Below, piece by piece: positions 46,471 to 60,419 of a stretch of DNA of 64,000 bases. The notes below the pieces were generated by a model. It was not told where the DNA came from, searched no databases, and saw only the letters and a list, made by a program, of their open reading frames with translations. Numbering within the stretch: the stretch's first letter is position 1; each line of letters starts with the position of its first letter. The position numbers were made by a program, and so were the translations under genes. Source of the DNA: Spinacia oleracea. Its lineage: Eukaryota; Streptophyta; Magnoliopsida; Caryophyllales; Amaranthaceae. The stretch is taken from positions 31,859,247 through 31,923,246 of the forward strand of contig NC_079488.1 of assembly GCF_020520425.1 (NCBI RefSeq). The letters are read 5' to 3'.

Positions 46471-49400
46471 CACTACAACAAAAACATTAATTAACAGCAT
46501 CTAATTAATAGTGCTTATCAAAAAGCTCTATTATTTATAACAAATAACAGCACTTTATTTTATATTGCTGTTAAAAAAGCAATCTTCATTGTAAACTTAA
46601 TATAATACGTAGCTTTTCTTTAAACTATGTGATTAATTGTTACACGCTCCCTTTCTCAAAAAAAAAAACCCCACCCAAATCTCCCCCCACAATCTCCTCC
46701 TGAATTAAAACTGCTAGCCCCATTTCTCTCACTTGCTTCCGTACAAAACGAATTCAGAGTTTGCCCTTGCTCGGCGATTGTTCACTATCCTCACCCTTGC
46801 CCCCCCTCCTCTGTGGCGCCGCCGCTGAGCTCTGCTTGTCCTCCTTCCCCCACCGCGGCCGCACTCTTCTCTCCTCTTATGAATTTTAGGTTTGTAATTT
46901 AAAACCTTACTTTTTATTGAATTATTCTCTGCTTTCTTTTTTTGGGTGGGATTTTTGTTGATGAGCTTCTGCGATCACGGTGGTGTTGGTAGGTGCAGAC
47001 TGTTGTGCGGTATGTTGTGATGTTGGTCGGGTTGCCGCTACATTTATGTTCTTAATTGTGCTTTTGCAAATGCATCCTGTGAAGGTTGCATACCTCAAGT
47101 TTAGGCTTTACTATCTTTCTCAATTTCAACCTTGCTAGCTATTAAAGCCAATACTATGGCCCGTTAATTTGTTTTGGGTATTCCCCCCTCTGACCTCAAT
47201 AATCAAACCGATTAGTTTGTGGGTGGTTTCGTTGGATGGGATTTTTTTATATTTTACTCCTGTTTATAACATCTGATATGGTTTAATTTCCGAAGATTTT
47301 TCTTGCATTTGGTGATTTCTGACTGAATATAAATGCATATTGTTGTTTTGATAGCTTATCCTAAGTCCTAACCCACGATAGGCAAGCTGTATATAACTAG
47401 ACTTTGAAATATTTGCGAATACTGGGAAAGTAAATTTACCTTAACCAGTAATACAAAAGCAAAGTAATCAGTTAACGAGAGATTAGACCCTATATATTAG
47501 GTAATTTCATTAGACTTAGATGCTACTGCTTGATGGCATTCACAGTAAAAACAATTTGACTGTTATCCCTGAAATCACCTTGCACTGGGGTCTTGTTTTT
47601 CAATTAAGGGGGTCAAGGTACTTTACCTTAGACAATGTAGAAGTTTTTGGTAGATTATTAGGCTTTCTTAGCATTGGCTTTTCTCGAGTTTTGACATGTT
47701 TTATTCTATGTTTCAGGTTACTTACATTCTTGAAAGTGTTGGTCTTGAAGGACTATGCTATACTTGCAATCCGAAGTAATATTTTAAGGTAATACCCCAC
47801 CGTGGATATTATTATTGCCTAAATTAACAAATTCTGATAAACCGTAACCAACACTTATCGAGTTCTTTTTGTCATTTGCTAGTGGTTGGTTGAATGTGCT
47901 GGATATTGTGAAGGGTTGAATCGAGCTCTAAAACTGATGCTTGTATTTTGCCAAAGGTTTCAATTTAAGACAAGATCTTTCCATGTAATGGAAGGGATAT
48001 TAGAGGAGGTGGTGCTAAAGATCAGTTGTTTCTTTTAAACGATAATTTGCCACTGGATTGAAGTGCTAAGTAGCCTAACTCAGGGGATATGATAGTTGAT
48101 CATGTAGATGAGGACAATTTGTCTTTACTTTGGGGAACCATATGTTGCATCTCGTATCTCTTATCTGTTGAGGGGAATGTGCAACTGATGGGCTTGGTGG
48201 ATGTGGTTGATCAGCTATTGATAGCTAAAGTAGGTACAAATTTAACTCTATAGTTTGAAATGAGCTACAGAAGCTTGTTGAAGGACTATGTTTGGATTCT
48301 TCCCCTTAAGAATATCAATGGGTAGTTACAACTTACAAGTAGGTTAATGTCTTTTTTCCCCTTCATTCTATATTAATGTGGAAAGGGGACCAACTTCAAT
48401 ACCAGGCTGCACCTCAAAAGGCCTAGTTTTGTGGTTTCCCTACATTATGTTAATGGCTACTCAGATTGAATGAGGAACTGTGACAACAGCTACGCAAAAT
48501 TATGCAGAATAGTTGAGAGCTCTAACTGTGATTCGTAACCTTATAGTTTTTATTGTCATGTGCTATGAAAAAAAACCTTATATCTTGTATAGCCTTATTT
48601 CGGTGACAGCCTGTGTTTTGGTCTTAGTGGAAGTAAATTGTTTAGTCAATATTTGGTTCTTGAGTTGAGAACAAATGATAAACCAAAAGAAACTAAAACT
48701 AGCTTTTTTCACAATTACCACAGAGTTTCACTTCTCCATATCTAAAGACGATTGTATAAATTTCTCATAGGCATCGAGTTTCATTGCATAATTGGTGATT
48801 TAAGTGGATATGCTATCAACATATCACTAAAGATTACTGATCTCAGCCGGCATCTCGACAATTTGTGGTGTTTATTCTTCCTTTTGATATTTTTTTGATT
48901 TTTCTAAATGATGAAGCTTTCGAACTTTTCCTTCTTTTATTCCTTGCCCCCCCCCCCTCCCTCTCCTGAGGTGGCCATTGTTCATACCTCATTGAACACA
49001 AGTATTTCTGCACACCTGATATACGTGCGCTCACGTGTTATTTTATTATATATTATAGAAGGTCCTTTACCATGTAATATTTCACTGCATAATCTCGAGC
49101 TTAGTTGTAGACTCTTATTTTTCGTCTAAGTTGGCTTTTTTGTAAGATTTTGGACCTTGTGTTGTCAATTCATCTATTTTTCCTGACCTTATAGAAATGG
49201 AGCTTATTGTTATTTTGGGTGCTGCTCAGGTGGCTTGTGCATAGGCATCGAGGCTCAAGACTATAGGCATTGGCAAGGGATTCTTCTACTAGAGCCGAGA
49301 GATACTGGCTTGTTGTGTTCCATTCCATATTTGCAGTCTTTCCCTCACATGTTTCTTTCAAATATGTTTCTCACATAAAAATAAAGTGTTGCATGACTCT

Positions 49401-51103
49401 CTAGATACTGCGTTTAGCATTTAGTCCTAAGTTTTAGCTGACCAAAGGAGAGCCTTGAGGTTTAAACTTGATGTTTTTTTTAGATGATGTTACTGGAGTT
49501 CCCAAAAGAATTTGGCAGGCTTTAATTGGTGCCGCTTTACATAGTTATCACAACAAAGGAAGACCTGGAAAATGTGAACTTGAAAATATCAGTAATATTT
49601 TGCGTCTTGGAAAAAGTTATAAATCATCCCAACAAATACTGTCAATTGTTGCAGATTATTTGGATTCGAGTTGCTGGTAAGCAATTTGGTTATGTTACCC
49701 TTATAATCAGCCATTTAACCTTATTCTACTTTGATGTTATTTGCAGTTTTAACACAGCTAACATTATGTCTCATAATGCATATGCAAATGTCAGGTCTAG
49801 TAACAACAATGTTGTGATAAGACATCCAAAGCTTGAAACAATAGAAGTGATAGATGCTTTGAATTATTTTCAGAAAACTTGTACAATCGTAACAAGGAGC
49901 TTCATGTCATTATGAACTCTTAAGTCATGAACTGCATCAGATGAATATATGAGTTTCTGAAGAAATTTAGACAAAGTTATTTCTGCATCAAGAGACCATT
50001 TTGATTTTGAGGTTCGCTTCCTTTATTCCTTATGTAAACTTAACCGAATCCTTTTAATTTTCCATCACTGGCTCTTGTTTAAGTCATTAGCTTATTTTAC
50101 AGATCAAGTGTCACCCTTTCTTCATCAATCCTCTGCCCCAAAAGAGGCTGTGAACAAGAGAGATTTTTGTAGACAAAACTTTGGTGCTTGATCTGAACAT
50201 ATAATAACGCGAATGACAGATGCGGAATTTTTATTTCTATTTCAATAGGACTAGTTGATTTAGTACATGCTGCAACCTTACATGCCGATTTATAATTGCA
50301 GGTATTATTCAGTGGGCTCGGTTTGGAATACAACATAGATGGGCTTACGTAAGGGAATATCGTACAAGTGTATTACCGTAGGATATTTTTTCTTTGTCAA
50401 CAACTCTACAAGATAATATTAGCATGGTATCCAACTATCCATAACATTTGGGATTGATATATGCAGGGGAATCACTTTGGATAGTCATAGACTTGTATAT
50501 TATGCTGGTCAAGAAGAACTTCACAAGCAACATGATCTTGTCCAGGAAGTATTACTTATTAAAAGTACTATGACACAGATACTTGTTACTTTTTCTATTG
50601 TTTTTTTTTTCTAGTATGTTGATAACATTGCATATGATTTTAAGTTACGAGACATCGAGAAGTTTATTTCATATGATAGAAATGAAATTGGATGTTATTT
50701 TTTCCTTTTTTTTTTACTATTTTTATTTGTAGGAGCAACAAATATATATATATATTCACTCTAACTCTTACATTACTAGCGCTAAAATGGTTGTTTTTAA
50801 TTTTTATTATAGGTATTTAAAAATTAAAACTAAAAAGAGCCTGTTAAAAATTAAAAACCGCCTCTAATAACAACGCTTTGTAGTTAAAAGCTATCGATTA
50901 ATTTAAATTAAATTAGTTGTTCGGTGTAAAAATTTCCGCCATAACCAGAGCTTTAATAACGCTCATATATTGAATGCTGTCAAATTAGACAATATTAACA
51001 ACGCTTATAAAAAGCGCTATTATTCTTTTAATAGCGCTACTATTTAACAGCGCTTTAAAAGCGAAGTCTTTAATTGAAAAAAGCGCTATTAAAAGCTTAT
51101 TGT
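46471..51103. mobile_element. CACTA-like element, unit B copy
   Basis: Copy of 25739-30370, beginning CACTACAACAAAAACATTAA. It contains the same unidentified captured gene (for example 49483-49680, DDVTGVPKRIWQALIG). The right end is eroded in the same way, so erosion predates the duplication. Confidence 0.7.
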
Positions 51104-54100
51104 CTTACCTAGAACTTTATGATTTCTTGCCAAGTGTATTTTATACTTCTGAATCTTTGAACTAGCCAAACAGATTCAAATTTATATCACATTGAGTAAA
51201 TAAACCAATATTCACTCAAACCTAGGTGAAATAATAAAGTCATAAAATCTTTCTTTAGCTTTGAAATATATTGTCTAGGGGTTCTAACAATAGTTCATAT
51301 CTTTTGTTACTTTCAACAAGTAAGACCAGCTTGTCTTGAATGATCTAGAAATCAATCAACTTTCAAAAGTCCATCAAAATAGAGCTTTAGAACGTTAACT
51401 TGTTGATATGGTCTAAGAAACGATGCTAAAGATTAGTGGAACTCAAATCAAGAGGTTGATTTGAACCTAGTAAAGTTCTTATTGTTAAAGAGTTGTTTGT
51501 TTTAATCAAGCATATTGACTCAACCCGTAAATGACCATTTCATTCAAATAAACAAACAAACATTGTTTTTGTTTTTCTGAATGTGAGACTTTTTGTGTTT
51601 GAAAACAGAAATTTAGGTATGCTGCTTATGGAACGAAATAGTCATTAAGTTCCAGCCTTTGAAAGGACTTAAAACAAACTAGATGACCCTACAACTAATG
51701 TAGCAATGTCATGCTTCATTTCCCACTTGTAGGTCATTAGTGTATCCTAGCTTCCATTGTTTGAGTTATTACCGAAGCAAGAACCTCAAGCGGTATATGA
51801 TACCAAGGAAGTTTTATTGTTAGGTCACTTCTCTTTAAATATAAACTTGTAGGTAGAAACGGAATCGTAAATTCCTTTCATTTGTTCCTTGTTTTCCTAT
51901 TTCTTGTATCCTTTCTTATACTCTTAAGAATTGACTTCTGTAGTGTTGACTTTTATACTTTGTTAGACATGTCTAATGACACTCAAACAAAGTTATTACC
52001 ATTTTATTTATGTTGAATATTTTGTTTCAACTAGATGATCTTACCAGAAGCTTCTAAAGTTCTCTAAGCATCGATCTATACGAATGTCTAGGGACTAGAC
52101 TCATTCGAGAAATACATGGACAAAGATATTAATTAAGTTGTTAACCATTGGTAAAGCTGAGTGTTAAAATCAATGCTTTATGATCTCAAAACTACATTGT
52201 ATTTTGAATTCACAAGCACCAATCGGTTTGTCATTCGAATTTGATACTCGAAAACAACCATAAAAGTCGTTAAAAGAAACGTACATTTTAATTTGCTCAT
52301 TTTCTCTCATTTTCGTGAATCGTTCTTGGATTCACTACCAATCGAGGAAATTTATTGTTACCTTTCTAAAAGGATTTACTGCAGGGCAAGATATTTAATT
52401 ATAAACAATAATTAAAACGTACATTGAATAATGCAAAGTCTTAACATTTATCATGAGTAATAACTTGAAAATTAAAGCAATCATGCAATTTAAACAAGTC
52501 ATTAGCATTTTATTCGAATTTATTGTTCCGGCAGGTGTGAATAAAATGATTCCAAGATCCTAAAATCATCGAAGAATTAAGCACATTATGTATTTAGACT
52601 CAATTCTAAAATATTTAGGTAAGCAAATCCTTTTCTAATAGTCTAGAAACTACTCTTGGTTGATAGGTACGTCTAAGGACTAATTAGGTAAAACTATCTG
52701 TTTTGCCACGACATAAAAGGACTCCTTACTTATATCGTTGAGTTTCACCAAAACAAACATATACTCACAATTATTTGTGTACCTTACCCCTTTAGGATCA
52801 ATAAGTACGTAACACCTCGTTATGGCGGAAAACTATTACTAAGATTGATGTAAAGGTTATCCAAGTAAGTGTTCTTTTGGCATGCCACCTTTTAACTCAA
52901 TTTTTAAAGTTTGGAACTTAAGGCTCTTACTATGTTGGTTAGATTTTAAGTGAACTAAAATCCTTAATCATGCAACATATTCAAGCCATAATCTCATGCA
53001 TAATTAGACATATTTAAATCAATAAATAACTTAAAGCATGCATAAGATATAAATGTGATCTAGTATGGCCCGACTTCATCTTGAAGCTTCAACTTACAAC
53101 TCCGTCTTGAAAATGGATTGGAAACTCCATCTTGAATTTCACCATTGGAGGCACCATTTTCTTCAAATAGGATATGCTATAATTGAAACTAATTACAACT
53201 ATTTGATGGTTCGTAGACCATATTTAAAATTAAAAACTTTGGTGCATTAGACCAATTTTACATTCAAATTAATGGTACGCATACCATATTTTCTATCCTA
53301 TTTGAGCCATACTGGTCACTTTCCATAACCTGCAAAACAGGACATTTACAATATACCATTCACCCATTCATTTATCAATGGATGGCCCACATAGAAAGTT
53401 AGTAGAACATATTATGCATCACATAAATATTTGCTACAATTAATCAAGGGTTCCAATAATCTACAAAATTTTCGATCCTTATTAATTCTAATCGAATTAT
53501 TTTAACCTTAAAGGAATGTAGACCTACTCAAGAGTTTAACGACTAAAAGCTCCCACTAAAACCAAGAAATTTACATGTTTTACAAATTTTAAACATAAAA
53601 TTGTATTTCCTAGTCCAACCGGAAACTTACAAATTAAAATTAAAATTTAAAGCTCATATAAAATATTATTTAAATCCTTTTATTTTATTTTATTTTCAGT
53701 TGATTAAAATTAATTAATTTGAATTTTATCAAGGTTTTAATTTTAGTAAAATAATTAGTATAAATAAATTTATAATAATTAAATTAATCAACATTAAATT
53801 CCGAGAAAAAAAAATTTAATAAGAATTTAAATTTAATTAAAATCGTTTTCGACCGAAAAATTAAAACGAACCAACGGGCTAAGACAAAGCTAAGACAAAG
53901 CCACAGGCTTGCGCCCATGCCTCGTCGAAGCCTCGTAGTAGCAGCGCCCATGGGCCGCGTGCACGAGTGCAGCACTCATGGCTTGCCACTGCGATGGTCG
54001 TAGCACAAGCGTCGAGCAAGCCATGCATAGCACGCAGCAAGACAAGCAAGCCACTCACTACGCGCAGCAAGCATCCCTCGTTGGGGCGAGGCATCGCTCG

Positions 54101-54584
54101 CTGGGCGAGCCAGCGCCCACTGCTCGCGCGCGGGGCCTCGGATGCTTGTTTCCTTCATCTCGCCTCTCGCTCACATGCACACAGCACACACCGCACAGGA
54201 GGATAGCCCCCGCACGCGTGCCCGTGCCTTGCTCGCTGCCTAGTACCGCATAGACGACGAGCTCCCTTGCTCGTCGTCGCATGCTCGCACTATGAAACAC
54301 CCCTTAAGGGTAACACTTAGCTTCCATTGCTTTCTGCGTGCAAGATTTAATTTGTGAACGATTTACAAAAAAATTAAAAAATTTATAATTAAATTTATTG
54401 ACAAATTAATATCTCATATTAATTTTATAAATTTAGGCGAAAAATCGAAAATATATTATTCAAATTAATTTCCCATTATATTTATTTTCATGGATTCAAA
54501 TCTAGGTCATAAAATTTTAAAAATTTTCAATTTTAACAAATTTTATGGTGGTTTTTAATCATAGGATCCTAATTAAATTGCTAA
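51104..54584 (-). other. Copia-2 protease remnants and leader, unit B copy
   Basis: Copy of 30371-33858, with the GC-rich island at 53885-54320 (one short GC unit is missing relative to unit A near 54105). A 12-base insertion AACAACCATAAA occurs near 52255. Confidence 0.75.
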
Positions 54585-56890
54585 GGCTATGTTCGGTATA
54601 GCTGTTGTTTTCCGTTTTTTGATTTTTTAATCAAAAAATTGTAAATACAGCTGTTCGGCATTATTGTTTAATAAAACAAGTTATTGGGCTTTTTGGCCAA
54701 ACCACAACAGAAAACCTTAAACCATAAAAAGTGGTTTCCTAGGTTTCGTTTTAATTTCTCCCCTGTATTCCTCTCGCCCGCACTGCCATCTCCATTCAAG
54801 AACCTCTCTCAATCTCCGACTCACTCACCACCATCTCCATTCAAGGACCTCTCTCCATCTCCGGCTCACTCACTGTCATCATACAGGTATGGAGGTTTCT
54901 TCACCTTCTTCTTTTCAATTCATCTTGAAATCACCCATTTCTTCTGTAATTTCATATGACTTGCATAATGAACTGAAAAATTGGTTGATAAACTGGGTTG
55001 CCTAATTTATCCAATACTTTGGGGGTTTTTTTGAATTACTGATTGAATTGGGTGATTTTGTGTTAAATTTTTGGAATTTGTTTTCAATTTTTGCTGAATT
55101 AATTTCCATAACTGACATGGGTTTTTTATAGTTTGCGTAATTTAATCCGTTTATATTTTAATTTTTTCGAGTATGATTGATCTTTGTGTAGTAATTATAG
55201 TTCTTAATTATTCTACTTGTATTATTACTTGGTGAGACTAATAGTGTTGTTCGATGATTCCTTGATGGTTGATGTGTTTTAAAAAATGACATTAAGTGAC
55301 ACTTGCAATGAATCTGATGATTCATAGTATTCATTAATGAAGGATATTCTATCCTTTTTTGTATGATATTAGTTGACTCTACTTGGAAATTGTCATACAT
55401 ATAAATCCAGGAGATGAGAAAAGCTTGCCTAGTTAGTGGGAAGATCCAATGGAAATCAAGTAATGTCAGTGAATTGTAGGAACTAGGAAGGAAACTTGTT
55501 GCATACGGAGTAGGTTTTGGACTTTTAGGCGTCTGTTGTTGAGGTTGAAGATGATCGTCTTCAATACTGATGAGATGTTACTAGGTTGCCTTCTTAGAAT
55601 CCTTCGCGAGTTTATGTTTATTTAACGAGTTAATCCAGCAGAGATATCTCTAAATGACCATGTGTGGCGCACTTGTACACTCACTATTTGCTTCTAACCA
55701 TGACCAATAATCCAACATTACTAGTTTGATATAACATCCCTCATTCGTGTGAGACTGTAAGGTGTACCCAAACATAGCCTAATATCCATACTTGACTTTC
55801 CTGCTATTATGCCTTAATAAGTTTGATTAAAGTAGCCATCAGAAATGGTCAACTAACAAAACAACCACCAACAATTCTGGTGATTGAATTAAACAGAAGA
55901 CAATCATATGGACAACCCAACAATTCTCTTCATTTTTTTTAATTTTATTATTATTTTATTATTATTATTAATTATTATTATTATTAATTATTATTAATTA
56001 TGTGGTTCCTTCATAATTAATCTCAGTTTTGTCCATTAATCTAAATAGTAAAAACCAAGGTTAGTTGCTTAAACCCTTAAACATGCCCCTCCTAATTAGT
56101 GTCCCTTTCCCAAAATGGAAATTTATTAGTAGTCCCTTAACTCATTAGCTTTTTTGGCTGCATTGTGAGACCATTTTGTTTACTATTCTTGCATTGTGAG
56201 AATAAAATATGTTTGTTTATTATATGTGTCTGACAATTACTTGTGATCATTTGATAGATGTGAATTCCAAATAATGAGATTAAGTGTGAAGATGATTGTG
56301 TTGAGATCGATTCTATTGGAGGAGTTGGGATATGGAATGAAAATATTGAATCTTACCTTATAAGCTTGATAGAAGAAGAGCTGAAAAAGGGAAATAGACC
56401 AACTACTACTCTTACCAAGCCAGCTTGGAAGACTGTCAAGCAAAACCTAAAAGAGAAGACAAAAAAGGAATACAGTCAGGAACAACTTAAGAACAAGTAT
56501 AATCAATTGAGACAAAAATGGAAAGACTTTAGTAAATTGTTAGAGGAAACTGGGATTGGATACAATGCCGTGACTTATCAACTTTCTGCTGAGGATGCTG
56601 TATGGGAAAAGTTGTATAAGGTACTCGATTGTCAAAAGTTCATTACAACTCTTATGTTTTTGTGTAGGGGGCATTCTTATAACTAATCTACCTCTACTTG
56701 TTTTTTATTTGTTTTTATTTTTGCAGAAACATAAGTCTGCAAAAACTTTTAGAAAGAAAGGATGTAAGCAATTTGATAAATTATGTACAATTTTTGGTGA
56801 TACAACAGCTACCGGTGCTTGTTCACACCCTTCTACAAAAATCCCTTCTGAAAGTGAGGATGAAGATGACACAGATGCAGAAGTGGGTGA
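54585..56890 (+). mobile_element. PIF/Harbinger element, unit B copy, cut by CACTA-2
   Basis: Starts GGCTATGTTCGGTATAGCTG after TAA. It is collinear with 33859-36151, then interrupted in exon 2 of ORF1 by CACTA-2. The transposase half should lie beyond the window. Confidence 0.9.
56258..56890 (+). pseudogene. PIF ORF1, unit B copy
   Basis: Exon 1 at 56258-56620 and exon 2 from 56727, ending at the CACTA-2 insertion in the GAAGTGGGTGA segment. The initiator ATG is followed directly by TGA (unit A has TCA, Ser). The codon that is TAA in unit A is CAA (Gln) here. So this copy is broken at codon 2 and by insertion, but not where unit A is broken. Confidence 0.88.
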
Positions 56891-57085
56891 CACTAGTAGA
56901 AAAATATTTATTTGCTGCTATGCGTTAGTGGCGTTAATTTAAAAACGCCTCTAACTAAATGATAAAATGGAGGAATCAGGTGAAGGAGCATTCATTGGCG
57001 GCGTTAGTTTTAATTATAACGCCTCAAATCGGTGTTAATTTTTAGTTAGCGGCGTCTTCATGTATAACGCTGCAGTGTTCTAGCT
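56891..57085. repeat. CACTA-2 left subterminal repeats
   Basis: GTGGCGTTAATTTAAAAACGCC, GGCGGCGTTAGTTTTAATTA followed by TAACGCC, and GCGGCGTCTTCATGTATAACGC form three hairpins. The motif differs from the GCAGCG of CACTA-1. Confidence 0.8.
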
Positions 57086-59400
57086 TCCAATGCAGGAACA
57101 AAATTTCACCCCGCGCATAATTCTTTGTTTAGGTTCTCGTTATTTCATAAAACCTCCTCCCTAAACTGGGTCTGACTTTGAATTCTTTCTTCACCAGCGA
57201 GTCTCGCCGGAAAAATGAAGCTTGAGATTCATCTCCACCGTCATTCTCTGGCCTTCGAACTCATATCCACCGTCGCCGTTCTTACTAAAGGTAAATTATG
57301 CTTCCACTCGTCTCTCCTCCTCGCCATTTTTTCCGTTCAATTACTATATTCCCCTTGTTTCAGTCTCTCAATTTTACATGAATATGTTTGAATTATCGAA
57401 TTATTTCTCTCTTGCTCTCCCCTCTCCTCTCTCCCGCTGAAGCTGTAAAACCCTAATTATCAATTTCAAATTTTCGCTTAAAAACCTTAAAAATCCTTCG
57501 AATTTGAGGTCAGGTAATTTCGTGTGTCTAATTTATTATGAAAATTTGATTTTTAGGTCAGGTGCTTGGAAGAAAGAGGACCTCAAATTTGATAGAAACA
57601 CGAGTTTTATTCCAATAAGACATACTTTTACTTGCTAAAACATGAGTTTTACTTTAATTGTCTATTTATATTTTCTGGGTTTGGTTTGAAATGAGTGCAG
57701 AAATCAGGGAGGTTGTTGCAACATCAAGTGCTATAATATAATTCAGAAGGTGAATTTTTAAATTGAAGTTATTAATTTTTGTTGTTCTGATAATTAACTT
57801 GAGTGAGTTGTTATGGTATCGTTATTTTGTTTCAACTTTCATTATCTCTTGCTGTTGGATCTTTTCAATACACTAAATTATGGTGATTTAGCAAGTACTT
57901 AGTTCTACTTTAGGTGATTAAAATTAAACAATCAAATGATTGAGAAAATTTGGACTTATACAACTTTTTCTTGTACGACTACTGATTATGGTGATATAAA
58001 GTCTAAAGAATGTATGTACATACTGTAGTATATTAAGTTTTGATATTGTAGTGGTAGTGTTGGACACTGTTGTTTGATTGTTATTGTTGAGGAACATATG
58101 AGTTATATTACACGGTTATATTGTTCATTGTTGCTCTTTGGAACTAGACGTCGGCAATACAAGAGTATAGAGTAATACACTTAGCTTAAATCTGAGGTTT
58201 CAATCCCCTTGTTTTATAAATGTATCTTGGCGGTGCTTAAATTTTTAGTATCTTTACCAGGAAGGGGAAAAAGTGTCTTGTGGTAGGTGATAAGTCTTGC
58301 TACTTCGTTGAATCTTAGCCCAGAAACACACCTGACTAATCAATTTTCAGAAGGCGACAAAGGGTGTGTCCCTCATCTCTCTGTGTAAAGTAGGTCGCAG
58401 TTCAGATAGTTGAGTCTGCTCTTTAGCTAGAAGTCTTATTGTGGAAGAAGTTTATTAGAACCTATCTTTATTTATTGTTGGAGGTTGCTAAATTTTGATT
58501 GCATACGTAGGAGTATCATACTAGCTCACTGTAGGACAAAAGAACTCAATTACCAGCTTTTCTGGTTTAGTTTTGAGCAGCATATTGTAGAGATTTGAAG
58601 AAATTAAACAACTCCTGAAATAGATTGGCATTTGTTGCTTCTGATGTATTGTGATGTTGATGTCTGATGTATTGTTGCTTCTACTATACTGTGTTGTTGC
58701 TATCTGTTGTTGTTGTTGTTATACTATGCTGTTATTATGAGATGTTGTTGCTGCTATGCACAATCTGTTGTTGATGTTGTTGTTGTTCTAAGTTGTAGCA
58801 TCTGCTGTTATGCACAAGTTATTGCTGGTATAGATTTAGATAACTTTTACACTTCTTTTCGTATTATTTATCTACTATGTTTCAGCTAGGAACGTCTTTC
58901 TTGGGTGGTCTTTGGCAAGATACAATTACCAATTGGTTGCATGGTGCTGTGTTGTACTTCTGTCTCTAACTTATTACTTTCCATGTCCTACTTAGATGAC
59001 TCCCAAACTATGGATTTCCCCTTTAATAGCATCCAAAAGCTTCACCTACCTCCTCTCATTAGTTCTAATGTAGGCTAAGCTTTACTGCGGACAAGTCCCA
59101 GAATAATTTAGAGCTTTATTATTTGTGATTTGTGACAGCATGCCCCCTTTGCCTTTATGCTCCTAGGTTATTCATGGGTGTTGTATATAACGCCAGTACA
59201 CTTTGACTACTGTTTACAGGGTTTTATTAGCTTTAAACTGGTTTATATCAGCTGGATAATGGCCTGATATATGAGACTAGCTCTGAGGAGAGCTAATATG
59301 ACCCTAGGTTTTATTGGCTTTAAACTGATTCAGGTGTTGTCTATTAACTGGTCTTTGCCAGGAGAAGGCTGCTCTGTTTTTTTTTGGTAGAAGATACAAG
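57086..59400 (+). other. 5'-end-like and intron-like sequence of captured DNA
   Basis: 57215-57290 offers a short exon-like frame (MKLEIHLHRHSLAFELISTV, then AVLTK and GTAAAT) next to a CT-rich stretch, resembling a gene's first exon. I do not recognise it and cannot link it to later exons. The rest is T-rich and intron-like, with TGTTGTTG runs near 58690-58790. Confidence 0.35.
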
Positions 59401-59415
59401 CACACAAAGGAAGAA

Positions 59416-59976
59416 TCACCCATATTTTCTAGCTTTTTGAGCCAGATCATGGGCAAACTTAACTCTATTTCTACTACATTTGACAATGGAGCAGTGTTCA
59501 AAACTATCAGCTATCATTCTAATCTCACTGCAAATTGAAACCAGTTCTAATCTACATTCAGGAAACTCCCTTAATGCTTTAATACTGTTGTACCAATCAG
59601 TGAGAATTGTTAAACATCGAACTTGAAGAGATACAGCTTTCTGCATACCAGCCAAAATTGCCTTCATTTTAGATTGTCCAGCATTTACTGCTTGTACTCT
59701 CTGACCATCTGCACACACAATTCTTCCATTTACTTCTATACCCCATCCTACTGCAGCAATCATACTGCCTTTCTTCTTTAAGTTTTTCCATGCCCCATCA
59801 ACAATAAGTACATCTGCATTATCATCAGATAAACCTTTTAGAATCAGCCTGTTTTCATTAGTGCTAGACCAATCTGTTTCTGAATGTGTATTCTTCCTTT
59901 TGAAAGTCATGTTGCGCATTCTATCTGCTTCAATTGCTTCTTTCAAAAACACTTGACTTGTTTCAATTATCTGCAA
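59416..59976 (-). pseudogene. RNase H-like (RVT_3 type) ORF
   Basis: A 186-codon open frame on the minus strand. VLIVDGAWK (first Asp), MIAAVGWGIEVNGRIV, QSKMKAILAGMQKA, CLTILTDWYNSIKAL (second Asp) and NRVKFAHDLAQKARKYG (last Asp) fit the RNase H domain common as stand-alone plant proteins and at the end of LINE polyproteins. In the third block the residue usually Glu (S-E-M-K-A) is Lys, so a catalytic acidic residue appears lost. It lies antisense to the captured exons, in what would be an intron, and probably arrived separately. Confidence 0.7.
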
Positions 59977-59984
59977 TGGATCAA

Positions 59985-60419
59985 AAGAAGTGCCTCAGAA
60001 AATAATACAGTTTCTATGAATCCAGATGATGATGCTTCAAAGTTAGTTGATTTTCAGAAGATCATGAACTTTTCTTCTGAATTTGAGACTGTTTTAAAGG
60101 AGGTTATGTTCATTTCTGAATCTGATAAGAATGATGAAAGATTAAAGAGAGAAATGCTGGCAAATGCTAGACAGTTGATTCTACGATGTGACTTTACTGT
60201 TCCAGAAGTAAGTCTCATTCAACCTGTCTTATATCTTTGTGCTCATCTGCTGGAATTACGTACTAACAATTAGCTCTCAGGAGTTTAGCAGCAAAGGACC
60301 TAAGTTCATAAATAACACATACAATGATTGTGCTGTCAATTTGCTTTTTTCGTCAGAGGGTGTATAGTGTCCCTTGCTGCTTGTCAGTTGATGAAGTTGG
60401 TGCATCAAACACTTCAAGT
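59985..60419 (+). pseudogene. Unidentified captured exons
   Basis: About 59985-60207 reads SKLVDFQKIMNFSSEFETVL, SESDKNDERLKREMLANARQ and LILRCDFTVPE, then GTAAGT. A likely next exon is 60354-60418 (RVYSVPCCLSVDEVGASNTS) before GTAAG. They could be an N-terminal part of the same gene as the aminopeptidase exons or another gene. I do not recognise them. Confidence 0.4.
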
